DNA from: Isotricha intestinalis
Lineage: Eukaryota; Ciliophora; Litostomatea; Vestibuliferida; Isotrichidae
Assembly (NCBI GenBank): GCA_023807065.1
Contig: JAJJLU010000529.1
Span: 1 to 33,652 of the forward strand
Length of the DNA stretch: 33,652 nt
Direction: 5' to 3'
The translations under genes were made by a program, and so were the position numbers. This document shows, in pieces, positions 1 through 10,600 of this stretch (positions within the stretch are counted from its first letter, which is position 1; each line of letters starts with the position of its first letter). The notes under the pieces were generated by a model. The model ran no database searches and was not told the DNA's origin. It saw only the letters and a program-made list of their open reading frames with translations.

Positions 1-21
1 CCCCAATCCCCAATCCCCAAT
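1..21. repeat. Telomere-type repeat, three CCCCAAT units
   Basis: The window opens with three perfect head-to-tail copies of CCCCAAT, so the G-rich strand reads ATTGGGG towards the left end. The C-rich strand running inward from the end is the orientation expected of a left telomere. The unit is one T longer than the C4A2 repeat of Tetrahymena. AT-rich unique sequence follows directly, with no subtelomeric repeat. The short length may be assembly trimming. Confidence 0.85.
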
Positions 22-63
22 GATTAAAAAAATATCTTTTTCAAAATATTTTTTTTTATTTAT

Positions 64-1428
64 TTATTTATTTAAATCTTCTAACATATTATCTAAAGTA
101 TCATTCATATTTGGATTTTTTCCCTTATCATAAATTATATTATTCCCTGGATTTGGAAAATTCATATTTTCTTGATTTTCATTTTGTAATTGCTCCATTT
201 CCATATTAATTTCATCTTCATTTATTCCCATATTTCCATATTCAGAAATTATATCATTAATTTCTTTTCTCTTATTATATTCTTCTTTTAAATCCAGAGC
301 TATTTCATCATATTCTTTCAAATTTGTATTTAATTCATTACTTATTTTAATAGTATTTTCTAAAATATCTTTTGTTGTTTTATTTATTTCTAATTGTTTT
401 ATATCTAATAATTTTTGATTAAATGTTCCTATTATATTATTAGAATTTTGATAATATCTTTCATACATTTTCCTTTTCTTTAAGAAATTAATTGCTCTTT
501 TTCTGTCATTGGCTTTTAAACAATTTTTTGCTTTTTCTGTTAAATCATTTATAATTTTTTCAATTTCTACTATTTTTCTTTCTACTTTTTCTTTTGATAA
601 AATTATTTTTATTATAGTTTTATCTTTATCATTTACAGTATCATTGATATTTGTTAATAATTTTATACATTCCAGATTAAAATGTCCTTCTTGAATTTTA
701 AAAATTGATATTTTTTTAATTTTATCTAAATAAATTAAACATAAATCAAAATATAAATTTCTATATTTTAATTCTTTATTATTTATTACATATTCATTAA
801 AATCTTTTTTTAAAATTACTTGCATATCATTTTCTCTTAGAATTTCAAATAAAAAATTAAATAAATCTTCACAATTCTCTATAAATAAATTATAATTCAA
901 ATATATATAATTATCATTTAAATTTTTTTCATATATATAATCATCTTTTTCTTCAATATTTTCATTTAAATAATAAGCATAATTAAAAATTGAAGAAATC
1001 CCATTTTTTAAATAAGAACCCCATGATGGTTTACTATCAGGATAAATATTTTGAAAATATTTTTTATAATAATTTATATTGTTAATGTCTTTATCTGTAA
1101 TAAATTTATTTTCATTATTTAATTTTACTAAAATATTTTTTAATCCAATAGGCGTTTTATTTTGAATTCGACAAATATTCAATAATTGTGATATATTCAT
1201 TCCAAAAGTTTTGAAAATATCTTTATATAAAAAAGTTATTAAATTATACCAAAATTCTACCATATTATTTTCTTTTTCATGAAAATCATATGATGAAAAC
1301 ATTTGATGAAAAAATGTTTTATTAGATAAAACTGGGAAAGCTTGAAAAATTGCTTTTTCTAATTCTTCTTTTGATATTGGATTACTAAGTAAATTTTGAG
1401 AATAATTAGTATTGTTAAAATAATTCAT
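64..1428 (-). CDS. CHMP7: CHMP7-like ESCRT-III protein (Snf7 domain)
   Basis: This is probably an ESCRT-III subunit acting in membrane remodelling; in other eukaryotes CHMP7 recruits ESCRT-III to the nuclear envelope and endosomes. The protein is 454 residues, very close to human CHMP7 (about 450). Residues 1-270 form a divergent helical/mixed region at the place of the CHMP7 tandem winged helices. Residues about 279-420 look like a Snf7 core: a basic helix with the hallmark pattern KAKNCLKANDRKRAINFLKK, then KRKMYERY, a long second helix, and an acidic C-terminal helix (EDEINMEMEQLQ). The last residues, DTLDNMLEDLNK, resemble a MIM1 motif for Vps4 MIT domains. The stop (TAA) lies about 42 bp from the telomere repeat, so the 3' UTR must be extremely short. 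Another long CHMP or Vps25-like hybrid is possible, since the N-terminal half was assigned by length and position only. Confidence 0.65.
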   Translation of the reverse strand: MNYFNNTNYSQNLLSNPISKEELEKAIFQAFPVLSNKTFFHQMFSSYDFHEKENNMVEFWYNLITFLYKDIFKTFGMNISQLLNICRIQNKTPIGLKNILVKLNNENKFITDKDINNINYYKKYFQNIYPDSKPSWGSYLKNGISSIFNYAYYLNENIEEKDDYIYEKNLNDNYIYLNYNLFIENCEDLFNFLFEILRENDMQVILKKDFNEYVINNKELKYRNLYFDLCLIYLDKIKKISIFKIQEGHFNLECIKLLTNINDTVNDKDKTIIKIILSKEKVERKIVEIEKIINDLTEKAKNCLKANDRKRAINFLKKRKMYERYYQNSNNIIGTFNQKLLDIKQLEINKTTKDILENTIKISNELNTNLKEYDEIALDLKEEYNKRKEINDIISEYGNMGINEDEINMEMEQLQNENQENMNFPNPGNNIIYDKGKNPNMNDTLDNMLEDLNK

Positions 1429-1673
1429 TTATGTTGATTAATTGTTTAATTGAAAATATTTTAAAAAAATAAAAAAAATATTTTTTTGTGAATTTTTTAA
1501 TTAATTTTCTTTATATTGTAAAATTATATATGATAATTTAGGAATATTAGATTTTATTTTATTCATAGATTTATTTCATTAATTCAAAAAAAATATATTG
1601 TAATGAATAAATAAATCAATAGATTTTTGATTATTAAATAATAAAATTAAAATTAAACTTAATATTAAAATTT
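1429..1673. other. AT-rich spacer between two minus-strand genes
   Basis: This 245-bp spacer lies between the start of the CHMP7-like gene and the end of the giant gene and must carry the promoter of the former and the 3' end of the latter. It is almost entirely A and T. I see no conserved motif or coding signal in it. Confidence 0.5.
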
Positions 1674-4600
1674 TTATTTTTCTACTCTCCTATATATTTT
1701 ATGTGTGCCTCTCTTCTCTTCATTAGTTTCTTCTTTATTCTCTTCTGCTTTTTTTCTATTATAAGTTCTAATTCTTCTTCCAGAAGCATTACTTTCTTCT
1801 TCTTTTTTTTCTTGAACATCCTCTTTTGTAACCTTATCTTTCGTTTCTCTTTTTCTTCTTCTTGAACTTTCACTTCCACTTTCTTCTGATTTTATATCTC
1901 CTTCAACAACTTTACTTTCTCCTTTAACAACTTCACCCACGACAACTTTTTTTTTCAGTTCTAATTCATCAAATAATTTACCTTCATTTTCTAAAGTTTC
2001 AAAAACATATTTTTTATTAACTGATTTAACATAACCACTTTCTGTTGGAATATTAGGATCTTCATTTCCCCACATTCCAACATCAGTTCCAAATCTTTCA
2101 AATTCTTTTACAACAGAAGCATTTGTTGATTCTTCATCTCCAAAAACTTCATTTGCCATTTGAAGATATGAAACATGTAAATTTTTATACATTAATTCTA
2201 ATTTTCTTTTTGCCATCACTTTTACAAATGTAGCAAATCTCCATTTTCTTATTATTTCTCTAATGAATCTCCTTTCTGCTATTCCTTTATGCATAAATGT
2301 CATTTTGAATAAATAGAATATTCTATATAATTTCGAAGGAGATCTTAAAGTTTTCATCCATTCATGAATTATATATAATCTTAACATTTTATATAATTTA
2401 TTTAATAAAGGTCCTTTTGTTTTCAAGTGTTTATAATTTCCCATTAATGTATCTAAAAATTCTTTTTTATTTGGAATTTGTGTTTTCATTACATATTTTT
2501 TAACCAATCTACAGAATTTACTAAATTTATCTTTATCTATTATTTTTTTAAAAGAATATTCTTTTCTTTCTTTAATCTTATTTTTAAGAAATTCTACAAA
2601 CAATGGAATAATATATAAATAAGGTTTTTTATCTTCTGTTGGAGTTCTTTTATTAGAAGTATGCCCACGAAATTGTAATCTTGTACTTTTAAGGTCATTA
2701 GTTCCTTGACGTTTACTTTTTGACTTATCTTCAGATTTTTGGTTTTTAATTCTTTTTAATAAATTAAGGAAATATTTACCATATTTTTTCTTAATCTGTT
2801 TTTGTTTTTCTTTTATTTTATTTATTAATTTATCAAGAGCTCTAGTATAATAAACTTTATATAATGATTTCAGGAATATTTTTTTATTTTTATCATCTAA
2901 ATCTTTCTTTGTTTTAACTAAAGTCTCTCCAAGAGCTCTAAGTCTCCTCTTTAATTCTCCACTATTCTTTAATCTTCTTATGAATTCTAATGCTCTAATT
3001 CTTAAAATATCATGTAATAATTTTTTAATTAAAAATACATCTCCTAAAGTTTTTGCTGCTATTATTTTTCTTCTTGTATCTATATCTTTCACCATTTTTT
3101 CTAAAATTTCTTGTAATTTTTTTAATTTGTTAACTTTATCTCTCCAGATAGTCAAATATCTATTTAAAATTAGAGTCTTATTTCTATCTGAAAAGTTTGT
3201 AAAGATTAATTTAAGTAAATTCAAAAGTTTTTTCAATTTAAGTCTTTTAAGTAAATCTTTTAAAATATTTTTTTTCATTCTATCTTTTATAATAATAATA
3301 AATTTGCTTAAATTGAAATAATCTTTTAGTCTTTTCATTACGTCAAGAGTTTTCTTTATACCATTTTTCTTAGCTAATATTATTGATAATTTTCTCCAAT
3401 TTTTCTTAGCTCTATTTTTATTTGTTTTTTTGTTGAGATAATTTTGAATTTTTGTTGCTAATTCATTTGCATGTTTAAGTTTTGCATTTTTAAGCCATTT
3501 CATTAAAGATGATTTTAATGTATCTTTTCTTTTTTCTTCTTTCGTTTTTATAATATTATTAAGGAAAAAATTAATAAAACCTTTCTTTTTACTCACTTTA
3601 AACAAACGATAATTCTTTTGAATTAATTCTGCAGCTCTTTTTTTTTTTAAATTTTCAATTTTTTCATTCCATTTTTTCAAATATTTTCTTAATAAATCAT
3701 CTACATACTTCTTTTTAATATTTATTAATTGAATTAATCTATTTTTATTCTTTCCTTTTCTTATTTTGTCGAAAACATCTTTCAAAATTTCTATTCTTTT
3801 TTTAATAATATATTCAATTATTTTTTTTAATCCATCAATTTGTTTTGCTTTTCTAATTTTATCAAAAGCATATTTTTTATAAGGATTAATCTTAGATAAA
3901 ATCTCAATAGCTTTTGTAATATTAATAGTAATTTTTTTATCTTTTTCTTTATCTCTTTTATTTTTAACAACTTTACAAAATTTTTGAATGATATCTGCAT
4001 TTTCTTGCACAGAAATTCTTTTAACTTTAGATCTATATTTATTGAAAGCAACTCTTAAAGGACTTTCTTTTGTCATTGATAATAATATTTGTTTTAGTCT
4101 ATCTAATCTAATTGATAATCTTGTATTTTTTGTTTTATCTTTTAAAGATTTAAAAAATCTTTGAATAATTTTAGCTGATTTATCTTCTTTTTCTTTTAAA
4201 TTTTTTGCTTTATTTCTCCATATATCTAAATATTTTTTTAATAAATTATTCTTTAATTTAGTACTATTAAATATTATGAATTTTCTTAATAAAGATGTTA
4301 TTTTATTTGTTGTTCCTAATTCTTTTCCATTTCTCATTAATTTTTTCAGAATAATTTTCAAAATTGCATTTATTAATTTTTTTATTTTCGCTAAATTCTT
4401 TAATTTTTTTGCTAATATTCTTTTTGCTAAAATAACAAAGAATTGATTAATTTTTTTATTTAATCTCTTATTTAAATTATGTCCAATGAATTTTTTAATT
4501 ATATCAGCATTTAATTGGCAATTAATTAAACGAGTTTTTAATTGCCATTTTCTAAATGCATATAATAATTTATCAAGTTTACTTGAATCATGTTTCATAA

Positions 4601-7600
4601 ATAATTTAAGTAAAATATCTTTAATTTTATCAACATTTTTTTTATTTTTTTTCACTCCAATTTTTCTCAAAAATTTCTGAATAATAATTGCTTTTTTATT
4701 CATATCATCTGTAACTTTTTTCCATTTATTTAAATATTTTTTTAATAAATCATCTCTATTATTTTTGAGTTGTTTATTAATAACATATAAAAGCAATTGC
4801 CTTCTAATTGTATCATTAGCAAAACTTATAATATTATTAGTAGAATATCTCTTATCAACTCCATTTACTTTATCCAAAGCATTTTTTAAAGGTTTTAAAT
4901 ATTTTTCATTTGATTCTGTTAAAATTTTGGTTATTTGTTTTATAAGATAAGTTTTTAAGAAATTTGATAATTTACTTTTATTCTTTGCTTTTGATTTTAA
5001 TTTTTTTCTTTCATGTACTTTACAGAATTTTTGAATGATTTGTGCATTCTCATTCAATTCAATTTCTTTTGCTTTTTTCATCCATTTCCATAAATGTCTT
5101 CTTAATTTTGATTTATTACTTTCTGAATTTTTTAAATATAAATTTTTTAATACAAAATCAATTTTACTTTTTTTATTTATTGTTTTTTTATTTTTTTTAT
5201 TTCGTAAGAAATCTTGAATTTTTTTTATATATTTATCTCTTTGTTCAATAGCAATTATTTTCCATTTTCTTAAATATAAAGGTAAGAAATATTTTTTAAG
5301 AGCATCAACTATTTTAGGATAAACATTTTTTAATTTTTTAAATTTAATATAATCTCTAATTTTATGAATATAATCTTTAATTCTTTTTTTACTGAATTTA
5401 TCTAAAAGAAAAATTAATTGATCATAATTTTTCTTTTTGATGGGAGTTAATCTTCTTAAAACTTCACGTATTCTTTTCTTATAATAATCGAAAAATAATT
5501 TATATAATTTATCTCTAGCATCTAATTCACTAATAATTGTTAATCCCATTTTTAAAAATTTTTGTATGATTTTTGCATTATCATCATAATGTTCTCTTTC
5601 TGCTCTTTGTAACCATTTTAATAAATAAAATCTTAATAAATCTTTCGAATTTTTTTGTCTTTTTCCAACTAATAATCTTAATTTTAAATAAAGATCATTT
5701 AGATTTCTTGATTTTTTTCTAATTTTCATTCCTCTTAAAACACTTTGAATTTTAACAACCCCATTTAATTTTTGTAACAAAGGAATAATATTTTTCCATT
5801 TTAATAAAGCATTTCTTAATACTTTTTTATCAGATTGTTCATAATTTTTAATTATTTTTTTTAATAAAATACTTATAGCTCTTTTTTTACCTCCACTAAA
5901 TAATTTATTGAATACTCTATTTAAAATAATTTTTCTGAGAATTTTAATTATTTTATCAAGATTATTTCTTTTTTTATTAATTTTATCTAATCTAAGTTTA
6001 CAGAATTTTCTTATAATTAAAGCATTTTCTAATGCTTTCATATATCTTGTATTTCTTCTCCATTTTGCAATTCCTAATCTTAATAATCCATTATTATTAT
6101 TTTTCATCATTAAAATACGAAGTCTTCTATCTCTTTCTTCTAATATTTTTTTCTTTTTCTTTTCTTTAATTTTTCTAAAGAAATCTATTAATTTTTGTCC
6201 TTTCCCTGATTTTAATTTATATAATTCTTTTAATATTTTTATTAAATCTTTATAAGGCTCCAATTGCTTTCTAATTAAATTTTTATTTTTTAATATACTT
6301 TCAAAAATATTTTTAGCTTTTATTTTTTCTTTTTCTGTATCTGGAACTTTACTTTTCCATTTATTTAAATATTTCTTTAATATATGTTTTTTAACTTTTG
6401 GTGTAATTTTACTTATTATTTTTGATAATATTTTACTTCCACCAACTCTCTTTTTTCTATTTTTAATTCCAATAAATATATCTTTTAAATTTGGTTTTCT
6501 TAAAACTTTTTCTAAAATTTCCATTCCTTTTCTTATTTTTGTAATTTTATCTAAAGGATTTTCTTTTTCTGGAATTGAATTTATTCTCCATCTTAATAGA
6601 GCTTCTTTTAATTTATTATTTTTATTCTTATCATTTTTTAAATTTTCATTTTTTATCAATATTGTTAATATTCTATTTCTTAATTTATAAAGTTTATCTC
6701 TATTTAAATGATTTTTCCATTTATTAATATATTTATTTAATAAATTTCTTTTAGTAGATAAAAATCTATTGATTAAAACACTTTTTAATTTTCCAGAAAT
6801 AGGCATTTTCTTCTCTTTAACTACAGTCTTTTCAAATATAGGTGAAGTAACATTTCTTCTTAAATTATCAATTGCTTTTTTAGTATCCTCTAAATTTTTA
6901 GTTACTTTATCTGTATTATTTTTCCATTGTCTTATTTTTTTCTTTAAAATATTTTTACGAGTTTTATCATAAAATGTCTTCATTAATTTCATATAAATAC
7001 TTTTTTGTAATTGATTAACATTATCTTTTCTAATTATATCTTTCCATTTATTCAAATATTTTCTTAAAGGAAATTTATTAATTCTTTTTAAAGGACCAAG
7101 GAATAATTTATTAAACATTTCATGTTTTAATTTATTTAAATTTTCTTTTTTAACAATATTTCTCCATTTTAAGAAATAATGAAGTAAAGGTATTTTTTTT
7201 AAAGCTAAAGCTTTAGCAGAATTTAAATCACCTCTTAATAAAGCTTCCATTAAAGTTAAATCTTTTGGTATTTCTTTTAATTTTTTCTTACCTTCTGTTT
7301 TTTTAATTGTTTCAAAAATTGTTTTTTTTAAAGTTTTCTTTAATAAATCTAAACCATATTTTTTAGGAGCATCATTTAATTTTGGTTTTAAAGCACTTCT
7401 CCATTTATATAATGCTCTTGTTATTTTTTCCATATCTTTTTTAGTTAATATATTCTTTAAATAACGTCCTTGATAACTTGAAAAATCTACTTTTTTATCT
7501 TTTGGAGATATTTTAGTTCTCCATCTTAATAAATTTTTTAATAATTTTTCTCTATCACCATCTTTTCTTTTTGGTAATAAATTTTTTAATTTCTCTTTTT

Positions 7601-10600
7601 TAGAAATTTTTATAAATAATTCCCTTAATTTTTTAATAAAATCTTCATAATTTTTCTTTGAATTATATTTTGTTATATGAGCAAGTCCTTTTCCAATCAT
7701 ATCATTTTGTAATTCCTCTAGAGATTTTGTTACTTTCATCCATTTTTTAATTTTATTTCTTAATATTGTATCTCTATCAATTTCATTATTTATTCTCTTT
7801 AAAATTTTCATTATTAAAGCAGCATATTTTTTCTTATCACTTTTCCCTTTTTTTAAAGTTTTTGAACTTTCTTTTTCCCCTATTTTTTCTAAATTAGTAT
7901 TCATTAACCATTTATGTATTGATTTACTTAATCTTAATTTTCTATTATTATTATCATTTTTTCCTCCTAAATTTTTAAGTACTTTTACTTTTAAATCATA
8001 AATTTGCAATTTTCTCACTTTATCTTTCCATTTATATAAAAATGACCTTAATTTATTTCTATCTTTATTAAAGTAATTATCTATAATTTTGAGTAAAGCA
8101 TTTTTATAAACTCTCTGACTTCTTTTTTTATTTAAATTATCTAAGAAATCTTTTCCAAACATTTTACTTGATGATTTTTTTAAAATTTTACTTAAATTAT
8201 TTAAACCTTTAGATTTCTTATAAATATCATCCCCCACTGGTCCTTTTGGTCTTACTTTATTTCTCCATTGATTTAATTTATTACTTAAAATTCTATTTTT
8301 AATTTTTTTTAATACAGTATTTAATAATTTCATTATCATTTTCTTAATTAATTCATTACTTTCTTTATCCTTACATTTATTAATCCATTTATTTAAATAA
8401 TCTTTTATAATTCTCTTAATATAATTTTCTTTTATATTGAGTATTTTTAATAATTTTTGAGTTCTACTATTTTTTACTAATTTATCATCAATAGCATCAA
8501 GTGGATATTTATAAGTTAATCTTAGAATTGCATTTTCAAGTAAATGTCCAGCACTTAATAAATTAGGATTAACTCCTTTTACTTGAGCTTCTTTTTCTAA
8601 TATTTTTTCTTGAATTACTATTTTTTCAACAACTTCTGCTCTTTTTGGTAATCTTGTTAATTTGTTAAATGAACTTCTCATTAGATTTTTCTTTATTCTT
8701 TTTGTTGCACTATCCAATAAATCAGCAGATAATCTTTTCTTAAAATCTTTTTGCCTATCATCTTTTATCATATCATTCCATCTTTCAAAATATTTTCTTA
8801 ATATTTGTTTCTTTGGATCTGGTCTTTTTCTTATTATTCTATTTAAAGCATCTTCTCTTGCTTTTTTTATTAAATAATTTGCAATTTTATTCTTTGAGTT
8901 TTTTAAAGCTACTCTTTTAGTTAGTTTATTTGCATTTTCAACCATCTTAAACATACTTAAAACTTTATTTCTATCTCGTGTAGCGTCTTCAGAATTATTT
9001 TTTAATTTGTCTATTTTTGACAAAAACGCCCATTTATCAAAAGTCTTTAATAATTTTTCTTTTCTTTTTTCAGCTTCAGACCTTATATCAAATAGTCTTC
9101 TTCCTCTCAAATTTCTTACTTCAGTTAGTCTTAAAAAAGAAATCCATCTATCCAAATATGGTTTGATTTTTAATAATTGCCATCTTCTGTCTTTTAAAAT
9201 TAAATTTCTTAATAATAAATTTCTATTTTTTTCTCCTGCAGTCAATAAATTAAAAATATAAGGTCTTATATGTTTAACTAAAACTTTTTGAATAATTTGA
9301 CAAAAACTCTGATACATAAAACTCAAATATAAAATATCATACATATATTTTCTAACCCATCTTCCTCTCCAAAAACTTTGAATTTTAATAATCATATTTA
9401 ATCTCTGTTTATATAATTCTTTTAATTCTCTCCACCAAGCTTGAATTAATTTTGCTGCTTGTTCTCTGTATTTTGGATTAGGTCTCATTAAAGGAGAAGC
9501 TCCTCTTACTCCTCTTTTATTTTGTAATTTCTTAATTTTATATTTTCCTTTTTTTCTCTCTTCTTGTGCTAAATCAACAACACCTCCTTTATCAAATCTC
9601 ATTTTTCTTAAAATTGTTCTATCTTCAGTATTAGGTCCTTTAGATGATATCATTGCAAGAGAGACATATAAAAATTTATGTTCAGGTGATCTATTTATTG
9701 TTAATCTTCCATTTTTTAATGAATTTCTATTTAAAGTATGCCTATCAAAAGTTTTTCTAGTTTCATCAAGAGAACGATTGATTGAATCATCTTTATCAGG
9801 ACTGACATATCCTCTTCTTTTTGATAATAAAATATTACTTAATCTATTCATTTTTTGTAAAACTCTATATCTTCCATTATAAATTTCATCGTTTGCTCCT
9901 GGAACTATAACTTGACTTTGACTAATTAAAGCTCCTTCTTGTGTTTTACGTGGGTCATAAACTTTAGTAAATCTCTTTACTAAATTTTTAACATCAGTCA
10001 TTGTCATATTATTATAAGTAGCATTATTATATTTAATTTGAGATTCTTTCATTGTTTTTTCTCCTTGACTATCATAATTAGCATTCATTCTATTTTGATT
10101 TCCTAATACATTTTTTAAATTATTCCATTGAGCTTGTGATTCATAACCTTTATCCTGACTCGAATTATTATCATCAATATTTTGATTAGGAGACATTTTA
10201 CTAATCATAGGTTCTCTTCCTTCTCTAGGATTCATAATCATTCCAGGTGAACTTTTACCTTGAATATTACCCATCATAACATTAGAATCATTTCCCATTT
10301 GATAACCACCATCTCCACCTTGCATAAACCCAGAATATTGCATAGGTTGATCTAAACCAATATTTCCACTTTCCATATTATTATAACTTTGATATAAACC
10401 ACCTTTAGGACTTTTCCTCGCATTGAGTGTCCTAATATTATATTCCGTTTGTTCTTTAGAATCTCCAATATTAATAGTTTTAGGTGATCTTTCTAATCTT
10501 TCTTCTCCAATGCCTCTAGAAGGAATAGCAACAACAAGACTTTGTATTGGTTTCTCACCTACAAGTTGGGCAGTATCAGCACGTTCACGAAGATTCATCT

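Noticed and set aside
2980..9261. Plus-strand hydrophobic reading frames of 60-115 codons opposite the giant gene
   Set aside because: They are antisense shadows of Lys/Asn-rich codons, which read as Phe/Leu/Ile on the other strand. They have no independent start context or conserved motif.
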